From contig CAMXQV010000011.1 of NCBI GenBank assembly GCA_947245515.1, forward strand, positions 1 through 37,561: a DNA stretch of 37,561 nucleotides, written 5' to 3'. A program made the position numbers and the translations under genes. The notes below the pieces were generated by a model. That model had not been told where the DNA came from, ran no database searches, and worked only from the letters and a program-made list of their open reading frames with translations. Positions 26,478 to 36,436 of the stretch are shown here, piece by piece (the first letter of the stretch is position 1; every line of letters begins with the position of its first letter). The DNA is from an uncultured Clostridium sp. (GTDB taxonomy: Bacteria > Bacillota > Clostridia > TANB77 > CAG-508).

Positions 26478-27752
26478 CTATTTTTTTACTGAATTTTCTA
26501 CTGTGTTATTTGAATTTGTTGTATTATTTGTTTTACTATTTTCATTTTTTTCATCTGTATCACTATTATTAGGAATTACACCACTTGTTATATATGGCAT
26601 TGGATCTGTTACTACACCATTTATTCTAACTTCAAAATGTGCATGTGGTCCTGTGGAATATCCTGTTGATCCTACTTTTAAAACTTGTTCTCCTCTTTTT
26701 ACGGTTTGACCAACTTTTACTAAAATCTCTGAACCATGTGCATATAATGTTGAAATTCCTCCACCATGGTCAATTATTACCATATTACCATATGCACTAT
26801 TCATTCCAGCTTTTGTAACAATTCCATCATTAGCAGCAATAAAATTTGCTCCCATAGGTGCACTAATATCTACACCTGTATGTAATTTGTAAACACCTGT
26901 AATTGGATGTGTCCTCATTCCATATTTAGAACTTATTCTTGTATATCCTGGAACTGGCCAAGCAAGTTCTCCTCCAATATACTGTGTTTCCATACCTTCT
27001 CTTGCTAAAGCTAATATTTCTCTGTTAATTTCTTCAAATCTTTTATTGTATTCATCTATTTTTGCTTGTGTTTCCTTTTCTTGCTCTGATAATTTTGATA
27101 TATAATTTTCTCTAACAATTCTTGTATTCTCTAAAACTTTGGCTGTTTTTGTCTGATTTTGCTTTATTATTCCTAATTGTTCTTTATCTTTATCTAACTT
27201 TTGTTTTGATAATTCTATTCTATCTTTTTTAGCTTTAACATCTTCTAATAAATCTGTTTCATAAGAGGTTAATTCTGTAATAAGAAAATAATTAGATAAA
27301 AAATCAGATACACTTGTAGAACTTAGCATTACATCTAAATATCTAGTATCTCCTGATTCATATATTAATACTAGTCTTTCTTCTAATAATTCTTTTTGCC
27401 TGTTATATTTTTCTTCAGCTATTTTTAATTCACCTTCAACTTTACTTATTGAAGCTTGCAATTTAATTATTTTAGTATTTAATTCATCTAATTCACTTTG
27501 TGATGTTAATATTTTTTCATCTAATTTTTGAACTTGTTGTAAATTTTGACTTAGCTCATCTTGTATATCATTTAATTCATCATTTGCATTATCTATTTTT
27601 TGCTGTAATTGCTCTTGTTCTGTTTTTAAATCTTTTACAGAACTATTGCTTGAATTAGTATTTTGTTCTTTTTCTTCTGCAAATATTTCTTTTGAAAATA
27701 TACTAAAACTAACTATTATAAAAACTAAAACAATACATAAATTTTTACGCAT
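26478..27752 (-). CDS. FtsEX-linked M23 peptidoglycan hydrolase (CwlO/PcsB-like)
   Basis: 424 residues. Signal peptide 1-25 (ends IFAEE), coiled coil about 40-255 with the same YLDVMLSSTSVSDFLSNYFL hairpin as its neighbour, then the M23 domain with HTGVDISAP, YAHGS and HAHFE zinc-ligand motifs, and an Asn/Thr/Ser-rich C-terminal tail (about 395-424). It follows ftsX by 10 bp, counted from the recoded ftsX stop, with GGAG inside that gap, so it is the most likely direct partner of FtsEX. It and the next gene are tandem paralogues that have diverged at the ends. Confidence 0.92.
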   Translation of the reverse strand: MRKNLCIVLVFIIVSFSIFSKEIFAEEKEQNTNSSNSSVKDLKTEQEQLQQKIDNANDELNDIQDELSQNLQQVQKLDEKILTSQSELDELNTKIIKLQASISKVEGELKIAEEKYNRQKELLEERLVLIYESGDTRYLDVMLSSTSVSDFLSNYFLITELTSYETDLLEDVKAKKDRIELSKQKLDKDKEQLGIIKQNQTKTAKVLENTRIVRENYISKLSEQEKETQAKIDEYNKRFEEINREILALAREGMETQYIGGELAWPVPGYTRISSKYGMRTHPITGVYKLHTGVDISAPMGANFIAANDGIVTKAGMNSAYGNMVIIDHGGGISTLYAHGSEILVKVGQTVKRGEQVLKVGSTGYSTGPHAHFEVRINGVVTDPMPYITSGVIPNNSDTDEKNENSKTNNTTNSNNTVENSVKK

Positions 27753-27762
27753 GTCTTCTCCT

Positions 27763-28663
27763 TTATACTTTTAAATATTTTCTCATTGAAATAACACTTC
27801 CGCATTGCTCCTATTCCAATTCCTAATAGCATATATACAAATATAATTGAATTCAACATGTCACTGAAACTTACTAAGCTCATATTTATTATTTGCATAA
27901 ATTGAGAATTTACCATTTTGCTTGCTAGGAAATTATATGCTCCTCCAACTATTATTATAGAAATCGCACTTGCAATAATTCCTATAATCATTCCTTCTAC
28001 AATAAATGGCCATCTTATAAATCCATTTGTTGCTCCTACATATTTCATAATTGATATTTCTTTTCTTCTTGCATGTACTGTAAGTTTTATTGTATTTGCT
28101 ATTATAAAAATTGAAATTACTATTAGTAATATTAAGATTATTCCTGTAACTATTTTTATTCCATTTGCTAAGTTGATTAATGTTGTTACTGTTTCATCTT
28201 TACTTGTTATTTTTTTAACATTCTCTATTGTTAATATTTGGTCTTGTACAGCTTTACTTTTATTTAAATCTGTTAGGGTTACTACATAAGATGATGGGAA
28301 AATGTTATTTTCTTCATAACCTGATAATAAGTCTTGTTTCTCTCCGAATCTTTCTTTCATTTGGTTTAAAGCTGTTTCTTTCGATATAAATTCCGTTGTA
28401 CTTACACCATCTATATGTCTTATTTTTTCCCCTACTTCATTTATTTGTTCTTGTGTAGCATCATTATTAATAAATACTTGTATTCCTTGTGCTGATTCTA
28501 CTTCTGCTACAAAGTGATTAATATTTTCACCTAGTATTAAAAATATTCCAAATATTATCATTGTTGCACACATAATCATTAAAGATGCACCTGTAGATTT
28601 TTTGTTTTTAAATACATTAGTGAAACCTTCTCCTATTAAATATCCTATCCTATTATACTTCAC
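27763..28663 (-). CDS. ftsX: Cell-division ABC permease FtsX; +1 frameshift at CGG near the C-terminus
   Basis: The GTG at 28663 overlaps the end of ftsE and has GGTGG upstream. Four transmembrane helices enclose a large extracytoplasmic domain (about 45-165) that contacts wall hydrolases. After Met287 the frame meets CGG (C at base 27802). Dropping that C yields GSVISMRKYLKV and a TAA at 27763, the canonical FtsX ending, for 299 residues. Without the shift the protein ends in an unrelated 26-residue tail that runs into the next gene. The recoded stop also restores a normal 10-bp intergenic gap with a ribosome site. With FtsE it transmits cytoplasmic signals to the M23 hydrolases downstream. 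Confidence 0.9.
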
Positions 28664-29339
28664 AATCATAACCACCTTTTTTATCATCTCTAACAATTTT
28701 GCCTTTGTTTATATGAATTACTCTTTTTTTCATTTGGTCAACTATATCTTTTGCATGTGTTGCTACTACTACTGTTGTTCCTCTCATATTTATATCATTT
28801 AGTAAATTCATTATTTCCCATGCTGTATCTGGATCTAGATTTCCTGTTGGCTCATCTGCTATTAACATTGATGGATTATTTACTAAGGCTCTTGCTAAGG
28901 CTACTCTTTGTTGCTCTCCTCCTGATAGTTCATTTGGATACATTTTTGCTTTTCCACTTAATCCAACTAAAGATAATACCATTGGCACTTGTCTTCTTAT
29001 ATGTCTTGGTGTCGCTCTTACAATATACATTGCATATGCAACATTATCATATACTGTTTTATCTGGTAAAAGTCTAAAGTCTTGAAACACCACTCCCATA
29101 CTTCTCCTTAGAAAAGGTACTCTATTTGCTTTTAAAAAAGTCGTATCTTTTCCATTTATTATTATATTTCCAGAAGTTGGTTCTTCTTCTTTTAGTATTA
29201 GTTTTATTAGTGTTGATTTACCACTTCCTGAAGAACCTACTAAAAATGCAAATTCTCCTTTATTAATAATAAAATTTGCATTTTTAACTGCATGTGTTCC
29301 TGTATCATACGTTTTTGTCACGTTTCTAAATTCTATCAT
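28653..29339 (-). CDS. ftsE: Cell-division ATP-binding protein FtsE
   Basis: 228 residues, FtsE length. Begins MIEFRNVTKTYDTGTHAV as in other FtsE proteins; Walker A GSSGSGKST, Q-loop FQDFRLLPDKTVYDNVAYA (FtsE type), signature LSGGEQQRVALARA, Walker B LIADEPTGNLDP, and His in VVATHAKD. Overlaps ftsX by 11 bp. First gene of the ftsE-ftsX-M23-M23 unit. Confidence 0.96.
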   Translation of the reverse strand: MIEFRNVTKTYDTGTHAVKNANFIINKGEFAFLVGSSGSGKSTLIKLILKEEEPTSGNIIINGKDTTFLKANRVPFLRRSMGVVFQDFRLLPDKTVYDNVAYAMYIVRATPRHIRRQVPMVLSLVGLSGKAKMYPNELSGGEQQRVALARALVNNPSMLIADEPTGNLDPDTAWEIMNLLNDINMRGTTVVVATHAKDIVDQMKKRVIHINKGKIVRDDKKGGYDCEV

Positions 29340-29425
29340 TTTTTTCTCCTTAAAGTATAATTATTTTTATACACTCTAATAATAACAATAATCTTGATTT
29401 TTTGCAATACTTTTTTTGTAAAAAA

Positions 29426-29463
29426 AAGATAGAAAATGTTGGTTTTTTTGCATTTTCTATCTT
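29426..29463 (-). terminator. Intrinsic terminator between the 106-residue gene and ftsE
   Basis: AAGATAGAAAATG (29426-29438) pairs perfectly with CATTTTCTATCTT (29451-29463); on the minus strand seven or more U follow. It separates ftsE from the small gene upstream. Confidence 0.8.
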
Positions 29464-29467
29464 CCTT

Positions 29468-29788
29468 TTATTTTAAATCTTTTTTCTTAAAAGTTACTTC
29501 TTGAAGTAAAAAATTTCTTACTTTTTTCCATGTGATTTCTTGATGTAAAAATTCGTTAATTTCATCTTCAACTTTTTGTTGATATGGTGTTAATTCCACT
29601 TTGATTTCTTTTTTCCAATCAATATCTTGTAACCAAAAAGCTTTGAAACTTGACCAAAATCCTGATTTAACAGGTAAATTATTGTTTCTTATTGTTCCAG
29701 CATTTTCTATTGGAGTCTGCTCACTATTTTCAAATTGTACTCCTCCAAATACTCCTGATACTTTGCTTTCTTCTCTTAAATCTGCCAT
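29468..29788 (-). CDS. Small soluble protein, unknown function
   Basis: 106 residues, good GGAGG ribosome site, own terminator. Polar N-terminus (MADLREESKVSGVFGGV), then two amphipathic stretches with regularly placed aromatic residues (FWSSFKAFWLQDIDWKK and ITWKKVRNFLLQEVTFKKK), which resemble a repeated helix/strand unit ending in W/F-K-K. No signal peptide or membrane segment. I do not recognise the family. It lies upstream of ftsE but on a separate transcript. Confidence 0.6.
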   Translation of the reverse strand: MADLREESKVSGVFGGVQFENSEQTPIENAGTIRNNNLPVKSGFWSSFKAFWLQDIDWKKEIKVELTPYQQKVEDEINEFLHQEITWKKVRNFLLQEVTFKKKDLK

Positions 29789-29975
29789 CCTGCTTCCTCC
29801 TTTGTTAATTGTAATTTATATTTTTATTTATACTATAGTTAAAAGGATTTATCAAGCTATTTACTTAATTTAAATATTAAATATTGATGACGTATTCATT
29901 ACACTTTTATTACATATTTTTTTATATTTTATTTCCATATTTTAAAATAATTATAACTACAATTTAATAATAAAA

Positions 29976-31266
29976 TTATGCAATAATATAATCTTTTTCA
30001 GCCTTTTGGCAAATAACCTTTTGTAATTTGTTTTCTAAATTTTGATTTGTCTTATAATGTATTGATAAATAATTTTTAGTATGCCCTTTAAAAACGCCAT
30101 CTTTTAACTCTTCAAATAAAACTTCCACTTGTTTACCAACAAAACTCTCATTATATTCTTTTTGTAATTTATCTGAAAGTTCTATTAGTTTTTTACTTCT
30201 CTCATCTTTTATATTTCCATCTATTTGTTCTTCCATCTTTGCTGCTTTTGTTCCTTTTCTTGGTGAATATTTAAATACATGTATCTTATAAAATTTTATT
30301 TGTTCCAAAAATTTAAAAGTTTCCTTAAATTCGTTTTCTGTCTCACCAGGGAACCCTACTATTATATCAGTTGTTAGTATAACATCTTTAAATTCTTTTC
30401 TTAAAAGAGAAACTATATACTCAAATTCTTCTATTGTATATCTTCTATTCATTCTTTTTAAGGTGTCATTACATCCACTCTGTAAAGATAAATGAAAATG
30501 GTGACATACTTTTTGCAGTTTTGAGATTCTATACATAAATTCTTCATCTATTATTAGTGGTTCTATTGAACCTAATCTAATTCTTTCTAAGCCTTGAATT
30601 TTATTTATATCTTCTAATAAATCTATTAATTTATAATTATTTCTAAAATCTTTTCCATATGATGCTATATGTATTCCTGTTATTACTACTTCCTTTAGAC
30701 CCTTTTGTACTATTTTTGCTATTTCAGATATTATATTTTGAGGTTGTCTACTTCTTACTTTTCCTCGTGCATATGGAATTATACAATAAGAACAATATCT
30801 ATCACAACCATCTTGTATTTTTATTACTGCTCTAGTTTTTTCTGTAAATTCTACCTCTCCAAAATCTTTAAACTTTTTTTGTTGCATTATATCTTCTGCT
30901 TGTGTTTGTTTCGTATTTTCTTTTATGTATTTTTCTACATATTCTACAATTTGTGCTTTTTCATTATTTCCAATAATAATATTTATATCATTCATTTTTT
31001 CTATTTCTTGTTTTGCTACTTGAACATAACATCCACATGCTACTATTATTGCTTCTTTATTTTGTTCTCTTACTCTTCTTAACATTTGCCTAGATTTTCT
31101 ATCTGACATATTTGTTACTGTACATGTATTTATTATATATATATCTGCTTTTTCATCTTCTTGTGATATAATTTTATATCCTTTTTCTATGAATTTTTGT
31201 GACATTGCATTTGTTTCGTACTGATTTACTTTGCAACCGTAAAGTTATAAAAGCTACTTTTCTCAT
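29976..31266 (-). CDS. mtaB: tRNA t6A37 methylthiotransferase MtaB; +1 frameshift at CGG near the N-terminus
   Basis: Radical-SAM enzyme that adds the 2-methylthio group to t6A37 of tRNA. The ATG at 31266 has AAGGAG upstream and gives MRKVAFITL, then CGG (C at base 31239). Skipping the C gives GGT and continues GCKVNQYET into the long frame; 429 residues in total, the usual size. Cys11 of LGCKVNQ is the first of the three N-terminal cluster ligands, so the enzyme needs the shifted product. The other ligands are in NTCTVT and GCYVQ. The SAM cluster is CDRYCSYC and a TRAM domain ends the protein. Without the shift the first frame closes within about 20 codons; the internal Met at 31205 lacks a ribosome site. 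Confidence 0.93.
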
Positions 31267-31301
31267 TTTTAGTCTCCTTCCAAAAATCACAAATCTTCAG
31301 A

Positions 31302-32294
31302 TTATAATAAATCTAAATTATCTAAGGCTTTTCCTGTACCTAAAGCTACACATGATACTGTATCTTCTGCTATCATTACATTTATTCCTGTTTTTTCTTG
31401 TAATAATTTATCTAATCCATCAATTAAACATCCTCCACCAGTCATATAAATTCCTCTATCGCTTATGTCTGCTGAAAGTTCTGGTGGTGTTTTTTCTAAA
31501 ACAGAATGTACACTATCCACTATCATCATTGCTGGTTCAATTAAGGCTTCTAACATTTCACTTGAATATACTTTTAAGGTTTTTGGAAGTCCTGTTATTA
31601 AATCTCTTCCTCTTACTTCCATGTCTACATCTTGTATTTTAGGAAATACGCAACCTATGTTTATTTTTAAATCTTCTGCTGTTCTTTCTCCAATCATTAT
31701 GTTATGTTTTTTCTTAATATATTTTACTATATATTCATCAAATTTGTCTCCAGCAACTTTTAAAGATTGACTTACAACAGAACCTCCTAAGGAAATTACA
31801 GCTATATCTGTTGTTCCTCCTCCAATATCTACTACCATATTACCACATGGTTTTGATATATCAATTCCTGCTCCAATAGCTGCTGCAATTGGTTCTTCTA
31901 TTAAACATACTTTTCTAGCTCCTGCTTGGGTCGCTGCATCTATTACTGCTTTTTTTTCTACTTCAGTTACTTGTGATGGAATACATATCATAATTCTTGG
32001 TGCAAATACAGATTTTCCACATACTTTATGTATGAAATATTTTAACATTTTTTCTGTTACTGTGTAGTCAGATATTACTCCATCTCTTAGCGGTCTTGTT
32101 GCTATTATATTTCCTGGTGTTCTTCCTAACATTCTTCTTGCTTCTTTCCCAACGGATACTACTTCTCCTGTATTGTTATCTACTGCCACTACAGATGGTT
32201 CTCTTAATACTATTCCTTTTCCTTTTATATATGCTATTACAGTAGCTGTTCCTAAATCTATTCCTATATCTTGTCCCCAACCAAATTTAAACAT
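31302..32294 (-). CDS. mreB: Rod-shape actin homologue MreB/Mbl
   Basis: 330 residues, full length. Phosphate-1 loop GIDLGTATVIAY, phosphate-2 loop DIGGGTTDIAVISLGG, adenosine motif GIYMTGGGCLIDGLD. Organises the elongation machinery on the membrane; the N-terminal MFKFGWGQ is an amphipathic membrane-targeting start. MreB, Mbl and MreBH cannot be told apart from this window because no mreC/mreD neighbours are present; a stand-alone location is more typical of Mbl. Its own promoter lies about 65 bp upstream. Confidence 0.93.
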   Translation of the reverse strand: MFKFGWGQDIGIDLGTATVIAYIKGKGIVLREPSVVAVDNNTGEVVSVGKEARRMLGRTPGNIIATRPLRDGVISDYTVTEKMLKYFIHKVCGKSVFAPRIMICIPSQVTEVEKKAVIDAATQAGARKVCLIEEPIAAAIGAGIDISKPCGNMVVDIGGGTTDIAVISLGGSVVSQSLKVAGDKFDEYIVKYIKKKHNIMIGERTAEDLKINIGCVFPKIQDVDMEVRGRDLITGLPKTLKVYSSEMLEALIEPAMMIVDSVHSVLEKTPPELSADISDRGIYMTGGGCLIDGLDKLLQEKTGINVMIAEDTVSCVALGTGKALDNLDLL

Positions 32295-32354
32295 GGAAAT
32301 CTTCCCTTCTATAATTCATTTAATTCTTATTTTTTTTATTACAATAGTGTTACA

Positions 32355-32383
32355 ATTATATTACAAGTATAATTATTTAGCAA
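32355..32383 (-). promoter_or_regulatory. SigA-type promoter of mreB
   Basis: Minus strand -35 TTGCTA (32383-32378), 17-bp spacer, perfect -10 TATAAT (32360-32355). The 522-bp gap between mreB and tsaE also holds structured element copy 3 and the tsaE promoter; between 32384 and 32575 I see only A+T-rich sequence. Confidence 0.6.
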
Positions 32384-32575
32384 GTCCTTTTGCATTTTTT
32401 TAAAGTTTGATTAATTTACAATATTGTTTTTGCTGTATATGAGACTATATAATTGTTAATTTGTTTCATATAATATTATTTTTAATTTTTTCATATGAAT
32501 ACCTCACAAATATATAATTTTGTATTACTATTGTAAATATTACCATATCTAGTTTTTTTATGCAATAATAATATG

Positions 32576-32752
32576 GCAATCGCTTAAAATTTTAATTATT
32601 TATTTGTTTTTATTTAATTAAGAATAGCACGAGAAGGATTATAATTATTTATTTTTGAGAATGGGGCAACGAAAATAATAAATAATTATAATCCTTTGGG
32701 AGCGAGTAGATTTTATAAATACAAATAAATAATTAAAATTTTAAGCGATTGC
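32576..32752 (+). repeat. Long-stem structured repeat element, copy 3 (best preserved)
   Basis: Perfect 32-bp terminal inverted repeats (32576-32607 and 32721-32752, outer end GCAATCGCTTAAAATT). Inner stem AAGGATTATAATTATTTATT (32634-32653) pairs with AATAAATAATTATAATCCTT (32677-32696). Unpaired conserved motifs: AATAGCACGAG, GAGAATGGGGCAACGAAAA in the apical loop, and GGGAGCGAGTAGA on the 3' side. The 3' 50 bases are identical to copy 4 at the right window edge. It ends 11 bp before the tsaE -35 box. Confidence 0.8.
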
Positions 32753-32762
32753 ATTATTAATC

Positions 32763-32791
32763 TTGAATAATAACAATAAATGCATTATAAT
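32763..32791 (+). promoter_or_regulatory. SigA-type promoter of tsaE-tsaB-rimI
   Basis: -35 TTGAAT (32763-32768), 17-bp spacer, perfect -10 TATAAT (32786-32791), followed by GGAGGG and the tsaE ATG at 32817. Confidence 0.7.
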
Positions 32792-32816
32792 ATAAACATT
32801 AAACAGGAGGGTATAG

Positions 32817-33284
32817 ATGAAACACTATAAATTTATAACACAAAGTGAAGAAGAAACAAAAAACTTTGCAAAACAACTAGCCACAAAATGTCAAGAAAAA
32901 GATATAATAGTATTAACAGGAAATCTTGGATCTGGAAAAACAAAATTTACAGAAGGCTTTTTAAGTCACTATGGATTAGAAAACGAAATATCAAGTCCTA
33001 CCTTTACAATAATAAATGAATACGCCTCTAAAGAAATAAGTGTATATCATTTTGATGTATATAGACTTGAAGACTCTTCTGAATTTTATGAAATTGGTGG
33101 AGAAGAATATTTTAATAAAGGAATTTGTATAATCGAATGGGGTGAACTTATTCAAGATGCTTTGCCATCGCAATATACACAAATAACTTTTGAAAAAGAT
33201 AATACAAAAGATAACACAAGAATTTTAAATATAAATACAAATTGCGAAAGGTTGGAAAATTATTTTGAAAATATTAAGTATTGA
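32817..33284 (+). CDS. tsaE: tRNA t6A biosynthesis ATPase TsaE
   Basis: 155 residues. Walker A GNLGSGKTKF, followed by SSPTFTIINEY and YHFDVYRL, the TsaE signatures. The ATPase acts with TsaB and TsaD to transfer threonylcarbamoyl onto A37 of ANN-decoding tRNAs. First gene of the operon; overlaps tsaB by 20 bp. MtaB, encoded 1.5 kb away, modifies the same base further. Confidence 0.95.
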   Translation: MKHYKFITQSEEETKNFAKQLATKCQEKDIIVLTGNLGSGKTKFTEGFLSHYGLENEISSPTFTIINEYASKEISVYHFDVYRLEDSSEFYEIGGEEYFNKGICIIEWGELIQDALPSQYTQITFEKDNTKDNTRILNINTNCERLENYFENIKY

Positions 33285-33963
33285 CACAGCAACTGATATC
33301 TGTGGTGTATCAATTTTAGAAAACAATAAATTATTAATAAATTTAGACACTAATAGTGGAAAAACCCATTCAGAAAATTTACTTCCTATGATAAATAAAG
33401 CTTTAGAAGAAACAAAATTAACAATAAAAGATATTAATTTACTAATTTGTGACCGTGGTCCAGGTTCCTTTACTGGAATACGTATAGGAATATCAACAAT
33501 AAAAGCCTTTCATGATAGTTTAAAAATACCATATATAGGTGTAAGTTCCTTAGAAGGCTTGACTTATAATATAAAAAATAATCTACAAAATGGAAACTAT
33601 GTAGCTAGTATTATAGAATGTAAAAATAATAATTGTTATTATGCTATATATCAATTAATTAATAATCAATATCAAGAAATCGTAAGTCCCAAAGCTGAAA
33701 CAATTGATAACTTACAAAAAGACTTATTGAAATATCCAAATATCACCCTAGTTGGAGATGGACTTGATATTTACAAAGAGCAATTTTCTATGTTAAAGGT
33801 TAAATATTCTGAAGACAATCTTCTTAATTCTTATAATTTAGGCTTGTGTGGATTTGACAAATACAGTAATAATATTTTTACTGATATTTTACCTTTATAT
33901 TTAAAAAAGCCACAAGCACAAAGACAATTAGAAGAAAAAATGTTAAAGAATAATCAATTATAA
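33265..33963 (+). CDS. tsaB: tRNA t6A biosynthesis protein TsaB
   Basis: 232 residues, ASKHA-fold partner of TsaD. Begins MKILSIDTATDICGVSI and carries GPGSFTGIRIGISTIKA, the family hallmark. The start overlaps the end of tsaE, with GAAAGG upstream as ribosome site. Usual tsaE-tsaB-rimI order; tsaD is not in the window. Confidence 0.95.
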   Translation: MKILSIDTATDICGVSILENNKLLINLDTNSGKTHSENLLPMINKALEETKLTIKDINLLICDRGPGSFTGIRIGISTIKAFHDSLKIPYIGVSSLEGLTYNIKNNLQNGNYVASIIECKNNNCYYAIYQLINNQYQEIVSPKAETIDNLQKDLLKYPNITLVGDGLDIYKEQFSMLKVKYSEDNLLNSYNLGLCGFDKYSNNIFTDILPLYLKKPQAQRQLEEKMLKNNQL

Positions 33964-33983
33964 TTTTATACGAAAGGATTTTT

Positions 33984-34418
33984 ATGGATATTAAAATTTC
34001 AGAAATGACTTTGTCTGATTATAATAGTATAAAAGATATTCTACCTATTCATTTTGATGATTTTTGGAATAAAGCTATATTAAAAGAAGAATTATTAAAT
34101 CCTAATTCTAAATATATTGTTGCTAAATTAGGAAAGGAAATAATTGGATTTGCAGGTATTAAAATTATTTTAGATGAGGCTGATATTATGAATATTGTCA
34201 CTAAAAAAGCTTTTAGGAATAATGGCCTTGGTTCCTTATTATTAAAAAATTTAATAAATATATCTAAAAATTCCAACGTAAAATCAATTAATCTTGAAGT
34301 AAAGGAAGATAATTTAAGTGCAATCCATTTATATAAAAAATTTGGTTTTCAAATACTTGGAACTAGAAAAAATTACTATAAAAATAAAAATGCTATAATA
34401 ATGAAAAAAGATAATTAA
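33984..34418 (+). CDS. rimI: Ribosomal-protein-alanine N-acetyltransferase RimI
   Basis: 144 residues, complete GNAT fold. The acetyl-CoA loop is FRNNGLGSLLL and the C-terminal signature is YKKFGFQ, with LEVKEDNLSAIHLY between. It acetylates the N-terminal alanine of S18 in known systems, and its location after tsaB is the common arrangement. A GAAAGGAT ribosome site is 9 nt upstream. Confidence 0.9.
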   Translation: MDIKISEMTLSDYNSIKDILPIHFDDFWNKAILKEELLNPNSKYIVAKLGKEIIGFAGIKIILDEADIMNIVTKKAFRNNGLGSLLLKNLINISKNSNVKSINLEVKEDNLSAIHLYKKFGFQILGTRKNYYKNKNAIIMKKDN

Positions 34419-34472
34419 AGTTAATCTGTCATCTTTATAATTATAATAAACTTTAAACTATTAAGCAATTTT

Positions 34473-34970
34473 CTATAATTTGATTTTAATTTCCTTATCT
34501 TCTTTTAATTTAATTTTGTTATATTTTACACCACATTCATCCAAAAGCTTTCTAGATGCAATATTATTTTCTGAAGCTTTATATTTATCTGATAAATAAA
34601 CAATTTCTTTAATTCCTGATTGAATAATAATTTTTGCGCACTCATTACATGGAAATAAATCAACATATATTTTTGCATCTTCTAGATCCTTTTTGCTACC
34701 TCTGTAATTTAGAATTGCATTTAATTCTGCATGACAAACATATGGATATTTTGTATCTAAATTATTTCCATCTCTTCCCCACGGAAACTTTTCATCATCA
34801 AATCCATTTGGTGCTCCATTATACCCTATTGATAATATTCTATTGTCTTTACTTACAATACAAGCACCAACTTGAGTTGATGGATCTTTACTTCTCATAG
34901 CTGATAATTTAGCTATTGCCATAAAATATTCATCCCATGATAAATAATCTTTTCTTTTTTCTCCACTCAT
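34473..34970 (-). CDS. dCMP deaminase-type cytidine/deoxycytidylate deaminase
   Basis: 165 residues from the ATG at 34970, preceded by AAAGGAAAG; a TTG at 34991 would add seven residues. Zinc site HAELNAIL (His, catalytic Glu) and PCNECAK (two Cys). WDEYFMAIAKLSAMRSKDPSTQVGA and SIGYNGAPNGFDD identify the dCMP/ComE deaminase family, which makes dUMP for thymidylate synthesis. The three-residue spacing of zinc ligands and fold are intact. Convergent with rimI. Confidence 0.88.
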   Translation of the reverse strand: MSGEKRKDYLSWDEYFMAIAKLSAMRSKDPSTQVGACIVSKDNRILSIGYNGAPNGFDDEKFPWGRDGNNLDTKYPYVCHAELNAILNYRGSKKDLEDAKIYVDLFPCNECAKIIIQSGIKEIVYLSDKYKASENNIASRKLLDECGVKYNKIKLKEDKEIKIKL

Positions 34971-35040
34971 CTTTTCTTTCCTTTCTTGCAATATATATTT
35001 ATTACATATTTTTCTACTCCAAAAATACTAGCTATCTTAA

Positions 35041-36316
<1,276 letters not shown>

Positions 36317-36336
36317 CACTTTCTCCTTTTAAATAA

Positions 36337-36436
36337 TGATTTTGGGGACGGAGGATAAAATCATCATCTTAATTTTTATTATCTCTAACTTTATTTTTTA
36401 TTATTGATGATTTTTTTCTCCGTCCCCAAAATCATC
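36337..36436. repeat. REP-like palindrome (GGGGACGGAGG family), copy B
   Basis: Left arm 36337-36367 (TTTTGGGGACGGAGG core) and near-complementary right arm 36404-36436, 36-bp spacer. Same family as copy A at 10806-10917. The right arm overlaps the 3' end of trpS and encodes its last residues. Confidence 0.75.

Noticed and set aside
32576..32752. Calling the long-stem elements plain MITEs
   Set aside because: The outer arms of copy 1 are unrelated in sequence to those of the other copies though still self-complementary, and no target-site duplication was evident. Mobility is still possible given the identity of copies 3 and 4.
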